A stretch of 64,000 nt of DNA. Source: Yersinia aldovae ATCC 35236. Lineage in GTDB: Bacteria; Pseudomonadota; Gammaproteobacteria; Enterobacterales; Enterobacteriaceae. Positions 10,236-22,176 of the stretch are shown here, piece after piece. Where the stretch lies: positions 37,403-101,402 of the forward strand of contig NZ_ACCB01000014.1 in the NCBI RefSeq assembly GCF_000173735.1. Reading direction: 5' to 3'. Made by a program: the position numbers and the translations under genes. Positions within the stretch are counted from its first letter, which is position 1; the number at the start of each line of letters is the position of its first letter. The notes under the pieces were generated by a model. That model saw nothing but the letters and a program-made list of their open reading frames with translations. It searched no databases and had not been told where the DNA came from.

Positions 10236-12602
10236 TTAAATCATCAATGCTGCTGATATTTCACGATTAATCATAACAATAGCATCGCCAGTGATCAGTG
10301 GACTATCAAATGCGGCCAACACTTTTCGGTTAATTTCAATCAGCACGTCATCAAGTTTAATTTCCATATCTGCCGCAATATCCGCTAATTTTTCACGTTG
10401 CCAGGCGTCACGAGAGATCAATAGTTTCAAGAAGGTTATGCTGTCTGCTTTCATCTCTGCGCAAATTGCAGCCATTGATTGCGCACTTATTTCTGCTTCT
10501 TGCGGTGCGGCCACAGTTTCAGTGGCAAAAAGCGTTTCAAGCCGTTCAACTAACGCCTGACTTTCGTTTTTGAGTAGGTTTACGCGATCAGTGTCATTAA
10601 TTACTTCAGAGGTGGGTGCGGGCAGGCTCAATGTCATTGGCGTCGCACGACTATCAAGATCGCTATAGACCAGTTTGCTATCCAGGGCAAAACGCTTATA
10701 AACCCGTTCAAGGAACTGCACTTCTTGCGGTGTAATCGTCCCTTCGGCCTGAATCAGATGAGCCAGAAAACGGGCAATCGCCCGGCGGTTTTCCACCGAC
10801 AGCGGTTCCAAATTATTCTTCAACGCCAGCAAGGTATTGCTCTTTCTGATCCCTGGCTGTAAATAAGCTTTCAAGCGCATTCGCTGACCGGGGCTAAGAT
10901 AACTCCAGGCATCAATATGTCTGGTCAATATTATTGATTCCGGCTCTGCGATACGCCCATCAATCATCACTGCGGCACAGGCCAGCTCCACGGCCAACAT
11001 GGTGACACGGTAAGCGGCAAAACTTGCCGATTCGGCCAACATTGATTCAATAGGGAATAGCGCCACCGTATCTTGCAAGGTTGGCGTGCGATTATCCGCG
11101 CGCACATCCGGCTCAATACCAACTTGCAACGAGGCTAACGCATAACTTAATGCCATCACCTGGCTACGAGATAGCCGTTCTGGCGGTTTGGTCGCACAAG
11201 CGATACTGAGCCGGGTAAAAATCTCATCCAGAGTGGTGAGTAACAAACCATAGCCCACTCTGGCCTTAATACTCTCCAGTTCTGTTTTTAGTGCCTCAGA
11301 CCACAATGGCATGGGCAGTAATAATTGCCCTTCTAATGTGCTCTTTTTCTGCGGATTGACGCTGGCAAAGCGGTTATAGATATCAAGATCTTTTTGGCAT
11401 GTTTCAAAGATTGAACGCAGTTTATCGCGATGCGATTTGCACACTGCAACATTCGGCAGATCGCCTATCTGGTGGAAAAATTCTTGCCCCATTAACCCTG
11501 CGGAGGCCGGTCGATAGAAAACCTGCAACTTCGTTTTATTGACCGACAATAAAAACCCATCTCCGTACTGCGCCTGATAACGTTGTTGGAAAAGTTGAGA
11601 AAAAACGTCAGCGCAATGCGCCATAGACGTAGCTTGATTGATTGCCGGGTCTGCTTCACCCCAAGCCAATGCCCACGACGCAGGGAGCGGCTTCTGGTCA
11701 ACGGCCAATTGCCCTAAACCGACCAGTAATGCCAATGGCAACTCGGTGGACGCATCGCGACTGAGTGGCGGCGGAGAAAGATAGAGCTTCTGCTCTATAT
11801 TCACTCTGGCAATATAAACTAATAAATTCTGAGCATAATGGTTAAATGCATTATGTTTCCCATATATATTTAATAGACGATTAATTTCAATTTCAATAAT
11901 GGGAAGTTCTTTTTTTGCCGTTGTGTCTATACCTGCATCAATCAATACCCGGTGTTCCAGGCCATAGAAGAATAAAAAGACATAACCTATATGCGCTGTA
12001 GGAGATTTACGCCCTTCCGATAGCCACTGCAAATAAGCTCTTCTTGCCTCTGGGCTGCACGTTGAATAATCAGGTGTGTTATCGGTCAACGGTAGGGAGA
12101 TATCTATTTCTTCGCTGGCTACATCCATTGAAGGGTTAATAAAGGCAGGCTCCGCACCGGTGCGGTTACTTTTGTATTTATTACCGATATAAATCATGCC
12201 ATCTGGCAAACTTAACCCGGCAACCACAGCCAATTCACCGGGCCGCAGCCACGATGCGCGAGCCAACGATCCTCTTGAGGTTTCGGCTTGTTTTGCTTTT
12301 AGTTTATCAGCCGCCTGCTCGCGTTGGGATGAGATATCTTCTGGCGTTTCTACCGCTTGCGTGGGGGACACAGTTAACGGGTAGCCCCCCAAGTCCGGGA
12401 TTGTAGAGACTTTGTGCATATCCGGCGTGATAGGCGGCCCGGCATGAGGTGTAGCCTCTTTAAGATTTTGCCAGACAAAAAACAGACATAAGATAGCCGC
12501 ACTTAACGCAATCCACGTCTCTCTTGGGATACCGGTGAACAGCCCTAAAACGACTACCAATAAGATAACCCAGCCGGTACCCGTCGATTTTTTCTTCGCC
12601 AC
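10236..12602 (-). CDS. TerB-domain membrane-anchored protein
   Basis: A 788-residue protein. One or two hydrophobic segments near the N-terminus (residues 12-45, GWVILLVVVLGLF then AAILCLFFVW) suggest membrane anchoring, followed by a linker. The middle has a TerB_N-like region with the hallmark LFFYGLEHRVLIDAG near residue 212. A TerB-like helical domain follows (LACAAVMIDGRIAEPE near residue 540), then a TerB_C-like C-terminus. The helical TerB fold binds metal in tellurite-resistance proteins, but long TerB_N/TerB_C proteins are of unknown function and no other ter gene is nearby. I therefore make no tellurite claim. It starts with a basic stretch, MAKKKSTGTG, and stands alone between yjjG and phoA. 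Confidence 0.75.
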   Translation of the reverse strand: MAKKKSTGTGWVILLVVVLGLFTGIPRETWIALSAAILCLFFVWQNLKEATPHAGPPITPDMHKVSTIPDLGGYPLTVSPTQAVETPEDISSQREQAADKLKAKQAETSRGSLARASWLRPGELAVVAGLSLPDGMIYIGNKYKSNRTGAEPAFINPSMDVASEEIDISLPLTDNTPDYSTCSPEARRAYLQWLSEGRKSPTAHIGYVFLFFYGLEHRVLIDAGIDTTAKKELPIIEIEINRLLNIYGKHNAFNHYAQNLLVYIARVNIEQKLYLSPPPLSRDASTELPLALLVGLGQLAVDQKPLPASWALAWGEADPAINQATSMAHCADVFSQLFQQRYQAQYGDGFLLSVNKTKLQVFYRPASAGLMGQEFFHQIGDLPNVAVCKSHRDKLRSIFETCQKDLDIYNRFASVNPQKKSTLEGQLLLPMPLWSEALKTELESIKARVGYGLLLTTLDEIFTRLSIACATKPPERLSRSQVMALSYALASLQVGIEPDVRADNRTPTLQDTVALFPIESMLAESASFAAYRVTMLAVELACAAVMIDGRIAEPESIILTRHIDAWSYLSPGQRMRLKAYLQPGIRKSNTLLALKNNLEPLSVENRRAIARFLAHLIQAEGTITPQEVQFLERVYKRFALDSKLVYSDLDSRATPMTLSLPAPTSEVINDTDRVNLLKNESQALVERLETLFATETVAAPQEAEISAQSMAAICAEMKADSITFLKLLISRDAWQREKLADIAADMEIKLDDVLIEINRKVLAAFDSPLITGDAIVMINREISAALMI

Positions 12603-13066
12603 GATGGTTTATATGCTCCTATCTTAAAATAGTCATTTTTATGCTGCCGTTAAGGGCAATATTTAATAAATAATTCTTTTGTGCCGATATTTCTGGGTAA
12701 TACACAACGGCCCCCCCTATTAATTGCACTTAAGTACAAAATAGAGGTTAAATAATAAGTCAGAATTATATTTTATATCACTTCCCCACCGCGTTGGAGG
12801 GAAAAACATGGAATAAAACAATTATGCCAGTTGACGCTGAATTCAGCTAGTAAAGACTCGCACAGTAGACAAACTCCCTGCCCGTCAAAACATCAACGTA
12901 AAAAATCCCGGCTAAAGTGCTCCGGGATTAATGAAGAATCGCCATAACCAGACGGCTGACAAATATCGACGATACGCTCTTAAACGGTGTCGATAGCTCG
13001 AAGAGTAAAACGTCCGCACCATCAGCGATGATTTTGCGGCGTCTTTATGATCGGCCTATTCGCTCT
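12603..13066. other. Long spacer between TerB gene and phoA
   Basis: Non-coding by inspection. It holds the TerB gene promoter region on the left and a minus-strand terminator at 12900-12929. A 21-codon basic ORF on the plus strand (from 12931) has no ribosome binding site and is not called. Confidence 0.5.
12900..12929 (-). terminator. Intrinsic terminator downstream of phoA
   Basis: AATCCCGG (12904-12911) pairs with CCGGGATT (12922-12929). Read on the minus strand it is followed by a run of Ts (the six As at 12900-12905). It lies about 190 bases after the phoA stop, so either phoA has a long 3' UTR or a separate short RNA ends here. Confidence 0.75.
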
Positions 13067-13115
13067 GTACCGCACAGGTTGTCAATAACCTCAACACACT
13101 ATTAATGTGCGGTAC
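13067..13115 (-). other. Hairpin abutting the phoA stop codon
   Basis: GTACCGCACA (13067-13076) and TGTGCGGTAC (13106-13115) are perfect 10-bp arms around a 29-base loop. The structure starts at the base after the phoA stop and has no U-tract. It may protect the 3' end of the mRNA. Confidence 0.6.
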
Positions 13116-14546
13116 TTATTTCAGTGCCATCGCATCGCGCATGGTGAAGAACAGATCCGTTTGGTCAGTCAGACCAACCACATTTGCTGCATGGGGACCA
13201 TAAGCGGCTATGCGCAATTGAGTTCCGGTATGCCCCTGAGAGTCATCCTCAGAGTTTCCGTAACTGATTGCCATCACTGCCCCATCTTTGGTGGTTAAAG
13301 CCTGTGTTAGGCCAGGCGCTTTGGCATCCGCTTCAATAATTTGGCTAGAGTGAGCATGGTCGGCAGTCACAATCACCAGTGTATTGCCGTCAGCCCGTGC
13401 GAATGCCAAGGCTTTTTGTACCGCTTCATCCAGATCGACAGTTTCGCCAAACTGCCCACACGGGTTAGCCGCATGGTCTTGCTTATCAATTGATGCCCCT
13501 TCAACTTGTAAGAAAAAGCCTTTTTCATTGTTTTTCAACAGATCAATCGCTTTTTCTGTCATGACAGCCAAGGTTGGTATGTCTTTGGTGCGTTCGGCGT
13601 TGTTCTCACAAACCACGGGCGGTTTATCCAAATTACCGTGATAAGAAGCCTTCGGCCCCTGCCAGCGTACCGGCATATTACCTGGACTGAATAACCCTAA
13701 TAGGGGCTTTTGCTGATCTGCCTGTTTTATCGCCTTCAGCTCATCAAGGTTTTCGACGATGACATAACCGCGAGCCAGCGCCTGATCACGCAAGGATTTA
13801 TCTTGCCATTCACCGGCTTTAGCCAGCTGATTGAAGGATTTTGCCCCACCGCCCAACGTGACATCCGCACGCCCGGCAATCATTTGTTCCGTAATGGAAC
13901 CGCGACCGCCATTTTCCAGCGCATTGGTCGCGCATTTTTCGCTGGTTTCTTCTGGGCCATAGCATTTGCGCCCAGTGACATGGGCAAACTGGGCCGCAGG
14001 TGTTGCGTCTTGCAACTCAGCCGTCGACACGTTGCCGGTCGCTTTACCCGCTTTTTGGGCTAATTCCAGAATAGTAACGTGGTCTTTACCAAACACATCA
14101 ACCCCTAACGCGCCATTGTAGGTTTTCACACCGGATGACCATGCGGTGGCAGAGGCCGCAGAATCTGTCACGTAATCCGGTTTCTGCGTTTTCTTATCTA
14201 ACGAATAGTGGGTGTATTGCCCTGTCAGCGGCAACGCATCGATTCCTTTAAAGAAACCACCGGCACCCATTGCATAGTTACGAGCCGAGGTTATCTCTGA
14301 ATCACCCATGCCATCACCAATCAGCAAAATGATATTTTTTACCGTTTTGTTAGACAACGAATCACGAAGTGCCTGAGTCTGGTCCCCGGTCAAACGGCGT
14401 GCGCCGCCAAACTGGGTAACATCGCCTTGAGCGGCACGGTCATATAACCCTGTGGCGGCAGCAATGGCATTGGGAGTAAACAGAGCGCTGGACAATAACA
14501 GAGTAGATAGCGCTATGCCTGACAGAGTGGATACGCGGTTCTGCAT
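13116..14546 (-). CDS. phoA: Alkaline phosphatase
   Basis: Periplasmic phosphomonoesterase that releases phosphate during starvation. It has 476 residues with a Sec signal peptide ending near residue 29 (FTPNAIAA). Catalytic features are present: metal-binding [10 protein letters not shown] (Asp78), nucleophile Ser129 in [10 protein letters not shown], and the zinc ligands in TADHAHSSQ and GHTGTQ. Cysteine pairs in the mature protein fit the usual disulfides. Upstream on the minus strand is a Pho box with a -10 placed as in E. coli phoA. It is monocistronic, with a hairpin right after the stop. Confidence 0.96.
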   Translation of the reverse strand: MQNRVSTLSGIALSTLLLSSALFTPNAIAAATGLYDRAAQGDVTQFGGARRLTGDQTQALRDSLSNKTVKNIILLIGDGMGDSEITSARNYAMGAGGFFKGIDALPLTGQYTHYSLDKKTQKPDYVTDSAASATAWSSGVKTYNGALGVDVFGKDHVTILELAQKAGKATGNVSTAELQDATPAAQFAHVTGRKCYGPEETSEKCATNALENGGRGSITEQMIAGRADVTLGGGAKSFNQLAKAGEWQDKSLRDQALARGYVIVENLDELKAIKQADQQKPLLGLFSPGNMPVRWQGPKASYHGNLDKPPVVCENNAERTKDIPTLAVMTEKAIDLLKNNEKGFFLQVEGASIDKQDHAANPCGQFGETVDLDEAVQKALAFARADGNTLVIVTADHAHSSQIIEADAKAPGLTQALTTKDGAVMAISYGNSEDDSQGHTGTQLRIAAYGPHAANVVGLTDQTDLFFTMRDAMALK

Positions 14547-14603
14547 CGATATAATTCCTTGTTGTAAAACAGTAATACAATTTGTATTAATGGGTTACAA
14601 CGG

Positions 14604-14637
14604 ATACTAGAACATACCAATGACGTTTTTATGACAG
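14604..14637 (-). promoter_or_regulatory. Pho box and -10 element of phoA
   Basis: Read on the minus strand, CTGTCATAAAAACGTCAT (top of 14619-14637) closely matches the PhoB-binding consensus of two CTGTCAT-type half-sites. A -10 hexamer TAGTAT (14604-14609) follows after 10 bases, the same spacing as in E. coli phoA, where the Pho box replaces the -35. The phoA start is about 58 bases further on. Confidence 0.8.
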
Positions 14638-14763
14638 TTAGCCTTAATTATTGCGCAATCCATTACCTCATCAACTCATCACTGAATCACTCAAAACGTA
14701 GCAGCCGAACTCGCTGGAACGGCTGCCCTCAATTAATTTATACCAAACTAATTGACACCCAAC

Positions 14764-15237
14764 TTATTCTGCTTTTTCTACAGACTGATAAATATCGATA
14801 TCAAAATAGCCATCAGTGATACCGTCATTGAGGTAAACCTCATAGCAAGCCCCTTTTGCAGGGCGATAACCGCTCTGTGGCAGATGCAGGTTGTACAATT
14901 CGCTCCACGCTTTGGCGTAATCATCATCGGTGACTCGGGCATGATAAACCGCATACATGCCAGCAGGAATAACTTGCTGTTGCAGTTGATCACTCAGTTC
15001 AGGCGGCAAAACATAATCGGCGGCAACAGAAAGTGAAACATCAGCACGCAACGCTGCCGGCGGATTGACCTCAGGGTTATCCCAATAGAGAGCCAGCCAA
15101 TCTTTGGCGGGGATTTGGTGTTGGGTATAGAGTGTTGAGAGCTGTTTAAAACCTTGAGGGATAGTTTCGTGATAAGGGCCAACGACACGAATCCCTACTA
15201 TTTTCAGTGGTTGTTTTTCTACTATTTTGAATGTCAT
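14764..15237 (-). CDS. sbmC: DNA gyrase inhibitor SbmC/GyrI
   Basis: GyrI-like protein; E. coli SbmC binds gyrase and protects against microcin B17 and other gyrase poisons. It has 157 residues, the same as E. coli, with the family landmarks VGPYHETIPQGFKQL and CYEVYLNDGITDGYFDIDIY at the C-terminus. The start at 15237 is chosen because GAGG lies 9 bases upstream and the length fits; the frame is open ten codons further up. It appears monocistronic. In E. coli it belongs to the SOS regulon; I did not find a clear LexA box here. Confidence 0.85.
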   Translation of the reverse strand: MTFKIVEKQPLKIVGIRVVGPYHETIPQGFKQLSTLYTQHQIPAKDWLALYWDNPEVNPPAALRADVSLSVAADYVLPPELSDQLQQQVIPAGMYAVYHARVTDDDYAKAWSELYNLHLPQSGYRPAKGACYEVYLNDGITDGYFDIDIYQSVEKAE

Positions 15238-15343
15238 ATCGCTACCTCGACTTAATGGTTTCAACAAAATAAAATGACCAAAAATGCGACTTCGTGGTGA
15301 TACTGTTTATTTATACAGTATAGCGGTATTTTATGACATTCGG

Positions 15344-15862
15344 TTAATTATTGAGCGGGTTATGTGAGGCGTTTCGCAAAAAATCGTCTGCCTGTTGGAG
15401 CTGATGATGACTGAACACCCTGATGCCATGTCGTCGCAGTAATGCCGTCGTCACGCCCTGACCTGCCCGTTGCGACCCACTGAAATTACCGTCATAGATA
15501 CGGCTACTGCCACACGATGGGCTGCCTTCGGTCAAAATCGCCACGGCACAATGGTGCTTTTGTGCTAATTCCAATGTCTGATAAGCGCCTTGCAGGAACT
15601 CGCGACTCACGTCGTTCCCCCACTGCTCAATCACGCGAGCCTGCCCTTGTAACACGGCCTCACCATGACCTTGTTGAATTTCCGCCGCCGGGCGTGGAAC
15701 CGGCATCCCTGCGGACAACTCAGGACAAACAAGCACCAACCGCCCCTCAGTTTGCCAGCGCTGGATAATTTCGTCACTGACTGACAAAGCGGTGGCGTTA
15801 TAACGCACGGGTTTGCCCATCAAGCAGGCACTGATCAGAATGCGCGCCGGTTTCGATTCCAT
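15344..15862 (-). CDS. DUF523 family protein
   Basis: A 172-residue protein of the DUF523 family. Conserved cysteines lie in ILISACLMGKPVRYN (Cys13), VLVCPEL and TEGSPSCGSSRIYDG, a pattern suggesting metal or iron-sulfur binding, though no activity is established. The downstream-most residues are not conserved in character. It stands alone between sbmC and ogt, and its start at 15862 is the first good ATG. Confidence 0.8.
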   Translation of the reverse strand: MESKPARILISACLMGKPVRYNATALSVSDEIIQRWQTEGRLVLVCPELSAGMPVPRPAAEIQQGHGEAVLQGQARVIEQWGNDVSREFLQGAYQTLELAQKHHCAVAILTEGSPSCGSSRIYDGNFSGSQRAGQGVTTALLRRHGIRVFSHHQLQQADDFLRNASHNPLNN

Positions 15863-16084
15863 GTGATGATCACCTTAATGTTGTGCGCTGAATAAAATGA
15901 CTTTTACAATCGATAATATCCAATTAATTGCTGCTGGTCATGAGTCTGACAACGTCATTGGAGCAAAGCGCATCATTTACTGCGACAAACTTTTGCAGAA
16001 CTCTCTAAATTGTCATCTGCTGATGCCCTATTTCATGTGATAATTGCGCATAAGCTGCCCTGAGCCACACCACATCGGAGACTT

Positions 16085-16603
16085 ATGGAAACGTTTTTGA
16101 TTGATAAAATGGCGACGCCACTCGGTGAGTTGCTGCTGATTGCTGATGAAGAAAACCGGCTCCGTGCCATTGATTGGACCGACCATTATGAACGCCTGAT
16201 GAAGTTACTACACAACCACTATGGTGCGAACGCGTTTACCTTAGCTGAAAGCCGCAATCCAGGGGGGCTAAGTGACAGCATCCAGCGCTATTTCGCAGGT
16301 GAATTGCACATTATCGATGACTTGCCGGTGAGAACAGCCGGAACGGATTTTCAACGTCAGGTGTGGCAAGAACTGCGCAAAATTCCTTGTGGCGAAACCA
16401 TCAGTTACGGTGAGCTGGCAAAAAGAATAAATCGCCCTACCGCTTCCCGCGCCGTCGGCATGGCTAATGGATTGAATCCTATCTCTATTGTTGTCCCTTG
16501 CCATCGGGTGATCGGCTCGCACGGCAATTTGACCGGATACGCCGGTGGTGTAGAACGAAAACGGGGGTTATTAATGCATGAGGGTTATATTTTAGCGTGC
16601 TAA
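16085..16603 (+). CDS. ogt: Methylated-DNA-protein cysteine methyltransferase Ogt
   Basis: Direct-reversal repair protein that removes alkyl groups from O6-alkylguanine and O4-alkylthymine onto its own cysteine; each molecule acts once. It has 172 residues, the family length. The active-site motif PCHRVIG carries the acceptor Cys139, and the DNA-binding helix-turn-helix lies just before it (TISYGELAKRINRPTASRAVG). The start has GGAG 6 bases upstream. It precedes fnr, the same neighbour as in E. coli. Confidence 0.95.
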   Translation: METFLIDKMATPLGELLLIADEENRLRAIDWTDHYERLMKLLHNHYGANAFTLAESRNPGGLSDSIQRYFAGELHIIDDLPVRTAGTDFQRQVWQELRKIPCGETISYGELAKRINRPTASRAVGMANGLNPISIVVPCHRVIGSHGNLTGYAGGVERKRGLLMHEGYILAC

Positions 16604-16643
16604 CTATCGTTGCTCTTATCAGACGTCAGAAAAGATGTTAAAA

Positions 16644-16657
16644 TTGACGCATATCAA
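16644..16657 (+). promoter_or_regulatory. FNR box upstream of fnr
   Basis: TTGACGCATATCAA matches the FNR consensus TTGATnnnnATCAA with one change. It lies 18 bases before the fnr start, and E. coli fnr has a near-identical site used for self-repression. Confidence 0.85.
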
Positions 16658-16675
16658 TATTAATGGGAATACCCT

Positions 16676-17428
16676 ATGATCCCGGAAAAACGCGTTATCC
16701 GACGTATCCAGTCTGGTGGTTGTGCAATTCACTGTCAGGATTGCAGTATCAGTCAGCTCTGTATTCCGTTTACCTTGAATGAGAACGAGCTGGATCAGCT
16801 CGACAATATCATTGAAAGGAAAAAGCCTATTCAGAAAGGACAGGCGCTGTTTAAAGCCGGTGATGAACTGAAATCGCTGTATGCTATCCGCTCCGGGACC
16901 ATTAAAAGCTACACCATTACCGAAGAAGGTGATGAACAAATCACCGGTTTCCATCTGGCGGGTGACTTGGTCGGTTTTGATGCTATCAGTAATCTGCAAC
17001 ATCCCAGTTTTGCTCAGGCATTAGAAACATCAATGGTATGTGAAATTCCATTTGATACGCTGGATGATTTATCCGGCAAGATGCCCAATCTGCGTCAGCA
17101 AATGATGCGGCTTATGAGCGGAGAAATTAAAAGCGATCAAGATATGATCCTGCTACTTTCTAAAAAGAATGCTGAAGAACGTCTGGCCGCATTTATCTAC
17201 AACCTCTCCCGCCGCTTTGCACAGCGTGGCTTCTCACCGCGTGAGTTCCGTCTCACCATGACCCGTGGTGATATCGGTAACTATTTAGGTCTTACCGTAG
17301 AAACGATTAGCCGTTTACTGGGCCGTTTCCAGAAAAGCGATATTCTGAGTGTGAAAGGTAAATATATCACCATTGAGAATACCGAAGCCTTGGCACAACT
17401 GGCCGGTAATCCACGCCCCGGCCTGTAA
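16676..17428 (+). CDS. fnr: Fumarate and nitrate reductase regulator
   Basis: Oxygen-sensing global regulator of the CRP family. It has 250 residues. The four cluster-ligand cysteines are at positions 20, 23, 29 and 122, identical to E. coli, so it should carry an oxygen-labile [4Fe-4S] cluster. The DNA-recognition helix contains [12 protein letters not shown] with the Glu, Ser and Arg that read the TTGAT half-site. An FNR box lies just before the start, pointing to autoregulation. Likely targets in this window are fnrS and possibly nifJ, tpx and ldhA. Confidence 0.97.
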   Translation: MIPEKRVIRRIQSGGCAIHCQDCSISQLCIPFTLNENELDQLDNIIERKKPIQKGQALFKAGDELKSLYAIRSGTIKSYTITEEGDEQITGFHLAGDLVGFDAISNLQHPSFAQALETSMVCEIPFDTLDDLSGKMPNLRQQMMRLMSGEIKSDQDMILLLSKKNAEERLAAFIYNLSRRFAQRGFSPREFRLTMTRGDIGNYLGLTVETISRLLGRFQKSDILSVKGKYITIENTEALAQLAGNPRPGL

Positions 17429-17448
17429 TAAAATAGAAACCCGATAAG

Positions 17449-17534
17449 TATATATCCTATAGATTTCAAGTTGCAGGAAGGCGGCAAACAAGAGAAGCCA
17501 ATAGATCTGCAACTTGAAAGATGACGGATATATT
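17449..17534. repeat. Shortened ERIC repeat
   Basis: An 86-bp imperfect palindrome between fnr and uspE. Outer arms ATATATCC (17450-17457) and GGATATAT (17526-17533), and inner arms TTCAAGTTGCAG (17465-17476) and CTGCAACTTGAA (17507-17518), match the two ends of the enterobacterial ERIC (IRU) consensus. The central part of the 127-bp element, including the primer-site region, is missing. Confidence 0.8.
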
Positions 17535-17629
17535 TATTGGCCTGGTTTGATCTCCCACCTGTTCTCTTTCCCTTTCATGGTTTACTCTTTAACTAACAAA
17601 CTGTTAATTCTCGGTAGTAAGGAGACTCT

Positions 17630-18605
17630 ATGGCAAAGTATCAGAATATTCTGATTGCTATTGACCCCAATCAGGATGATCAACCGGCATTAAGACGTGC
17701 GGTTTACCTGGTGCAACATAATGGTGGCAGGATCAAAGCATTTTTGGCTATTTATGACTTGTCCTATGACATGACGACCCTGTTGTCACCTGATGAGCGC
17801 ACGGCTATGCGTAAAGGGGTGATTAGCCAACGTTCTGCCTGGATAAGTGAGCAGTGTCGTTTTTACATTGATGCTGGTGTGCCGATTGAAATCAAAGTGG
17901 TTTGGCATAACCGTCCTTATGAAGCCATCATTCAGGAAGTGTTGAATGCCAGGCATGATTTGCTGCTAAAAAATGGCCCATCAACACGATCGGCTGGAAT
18001 CTATTATCTTCACGCCAACTGACTGGCATTTATTACGTAAATGCCCCTGCCCGGTATGGATGGTGAAAGACCAGCCGTGGCCCGAAGGTGGTTCAGCCCT
18101 GGTTGCGGTCAATCTCTCAAGTGAAGATCCACTGCATGACCCACTCAACCTACGGCTGGTTAAAGAAACCACCGAGCTGGCTGAAAATCTCAATAAAACC
18201 CACCAAACCCACCCAACGCAGGTGCATCTGATCAGTGCTTATCCGGTTACGCCAATCAATATTGCCATTGAGTTACCTGATTTTGACCCCAGCGTTTATA
18301 ACGATGCGATTCGTGGTCAACATCTGGTGGCGATGAAAGCCTTACGTCAGCAGTTTGGTATTGATGAGAAATTCACTCATGTGGAGAAAGGGTTGCCTGA
18401 AGAGGTAATCCCTGACCTGGCGCAGCAGCTACAAGCGGGGGTTGTGGTATTAGGTACACTGGGGCGTACCGGTCTATCGGCGGCCTTTATCGGTAATACC
18501 ACCGAACATGTGATCGACCATCTTAAATGTGATTTGCTGGCGATTAAACCAGAAGGATTTACCTGCCCGATAGAAGGTAATGAAGATCTGGAGGATGCTG
18601 AATAG
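17630..18605 (+). pseudogene. uspE: Universal stress protein UspE, frameshifted
   Basis: Tandem universal-stress protein (two Usp domains) involved in stress survival, motility and aggregation in E. coli. The gene is split: the first frame runs 17630-18022 and the rest is read from about 17973. The break is at a six-A run (17968-17973); five As give CTGCTAAAAATGGCCCATCA, restoring [14 protein letters not shown] and a protein of about 324 residues (E. coli 316). Both halves otherwise align closely with UspE. This is probably a sequencing error, since both halves show no other decay. It follows fnr, as in E. coli, with an ERIC repeat between. Confidence 0.85.
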
Positions 18606-18639
18606 CCCTGGCTTGTTAGTCTAATCCACATTGCAACGC

Positions 18640-18669
18640 AAAAAATAAGGGCCACCGCAGTGGCCCTTA
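18640..18669 (-). terminator. Intrinsic terminator of pntAB
   Basis: TAAGGGCCAC (18646-18655) and GTGGCCCTTA (18660-18669) form a 10-bp stem with a 4-base loop. On the minus strand it is followed by a T-run (As at 18640-18645), 20 bases after the pntB stop. uspE converges on it. Confidence 0.9.
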
Positions 18670-18688
18670 ATCAGAAACGACATCACCC

Positions 18689-20080
18689 TTACAGTGCGCG
18701 TAAAATTGCTTCCACGCTGTCTTTGGCATCGCCAAACAACATCTGGGTATTTTCTTTAAAGAACAATGGGTTTTGCACGCCGGCATAACCGGTATTCATT
18801 GAACGTTTAAAGGCAATCACACTTTGCGCTTTCCACACTTCCAATACTGGCATGCCAGCAATCGGGCTGCGTGGATCTTCCAGTGCTGCCGGGTTTACGG
18901 TGTCGTTGGCGCCAATCACCAATACCACATCAGTACCTGGGAAATCGTCGTTGATTTCGTCCATCTCCAGTACCACGTCGTAAGGGACTTTGGCTTCGGC
19001 CAATAATACATTCATGTGGCCGGGTAAGCGCCCTGCTACCGGGTGGATACCAAAGCGAACTTTGATGCCACGGGCTTGCAGTTTTGCCGTAATTTCAGCC
19101 ACCGGATACTGCGCCTGTGCAACTGCCATACCATAGCCTGGAGTGATGATTACAGAGCTGGCATTTTTCAGCAGATCAGCCACTTCTTCTGCGTTTGTCT
19201 CACGGTATTCACCCATCTCTTCCGCATTACCGGTAGAAGAACCATCGGTGCCGAAACCACCGGCAATCACGCTGATAAACGAACGGTTCATCGCTTTACA
19301 CATGATGTAAGACAGAATGGCACCAGAAGAACCGACCAAAGCACCGGTCACGATCAGCAAGTCGTTGCTTAACATGAAACCGGCGGCGGCGGCGGCCCAG
19401 CCAGAGTAGGAGTTCAGCATCGACACTACTACTGGCATGTCGGCACCGCCGATAGACGCGACCAAGTGCCAGCCAAAACCGAGCGCAATGACGGTCATCA
19501 ACAGCAATGCGACCACTTGCAGCGCCACACTGTCAGTTTTAACAAACAGAATCATCAACAGGAATGAAACCACCAACGCCGCCAAATTCAGTTTATGGCG
19601 TTGCGGCAGCATCAATGGCTTGGATGAAATAATCCCGCGTAACTTACCGAAAGCAACAATAGAACCCGTAAATGTCACCGCACCGATAAAGATACCCAAG
19701 AACACTTCGGTCAGGTGAATATTCACCATCACCGCATCCATTACCGTGGTGCCGTGATCCAGATAGCTGTTAAAGCCAACCAGCACCGCCGCCAGGCCCA
19801 CAAAGCTGTGCAGGATAGCGACCAGCTCTGGCATTTCAGTCATTTCGACTTTCTTTGCCAGATAAATACCAATCGCACCACCAATCACCATAGCTATGAT
19901 AATCCAGGCAACATTGCCTGAGTCCGGCCCCAGAATGGTGGCAATCAGCGCGATGGCCATACCGGTAATGCCGAACGTATTACCTCGTTTGGATGTTTCG
20001 TGGCGCGACAGCCCAGCCAAACTAAAAATAAATAAAATCGCAGCAACGATGTACGCAGCTGTAACGAGACCACTAGACAT
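18689..20080 (-). CDS. pntB: NAD(P) transhydrogenase subunit beta
   Basis: Membrane subunit of proton-translocating transhydrogenase, which makes NADPH from NADH using the proton gradient. It has 463 residues: an N-terminal set of transmembrane helices (domain II) and a C-terminal NADP(H)-binding domain III, seen in [16 protein letters not shown] and [19 protein letters not shown]. Start and length match E. coli (462). It follows pntA after 62 bases and ends at a strong terminator. Confidence 0.96.
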   Translation of the reverse strand: MSSGLVTAAYIVAAILFIFSLAGLSRHETSKRGNTFGITGMAIALIATILGPDSGNVAWIIIAMVIGGAIGIYLAKKVEMTEMPELVAILHSFVGLAAVLVGFNSYLDHGTTVMDAVMVNIHLTEVFLGIFIGAVTFTGSIVAFGKLRGIISSKPLMLPQRHKLNLAALVVSFLLMILFVKTDSVALQVVALLLMTVIALGFGWHLVASIGGADMPVVVSMLNSYSGWAAAAAGFMLSNDLLIVTGALVGSSGAILSYIMCKAMNRSFISVIAGGFGTDGSSTGNAEEMGEYRETNAEEVADLLKNASSVIITPGYGMAVAQAQYPVAEITAKLQARGIKVRFGIHPVAGRLPGHMNVLLAEAKVPYDVVLEMDEINDDFPGTDVVLVIGANDTVNPAALEDPRSPIAGMPVLEVWKAQSVIAFKRSMNTGYAGVQNPLFFKENTQMLFGDAKDSVEAILRAL

Positions 20081-20142
20081 CAGTTACCCCTTCATTGTGT
20101 TTATCAACTTGGTTTTTTATATAAGCCTAACGGATATATAAC

Positions 20143-22176
<2,034 letters not shown>

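Noticed and set aside
10236..12602. Tellurite resistance gene
   Set aside because: TerB-like domains alone do not show tellurite resistance and no ter cluster is present.
12931..12996. 21-codon basic ORF on the plus strand
   Set aside because: It has no ribosome binding site and begins at the foot of a terminator hairpin on the other strand.
17449..17534. Insertion sequence or MITE of a transposon
   Set aside because: The ends and inner arms match ERIC; there is no transposase and no clear target duplication.
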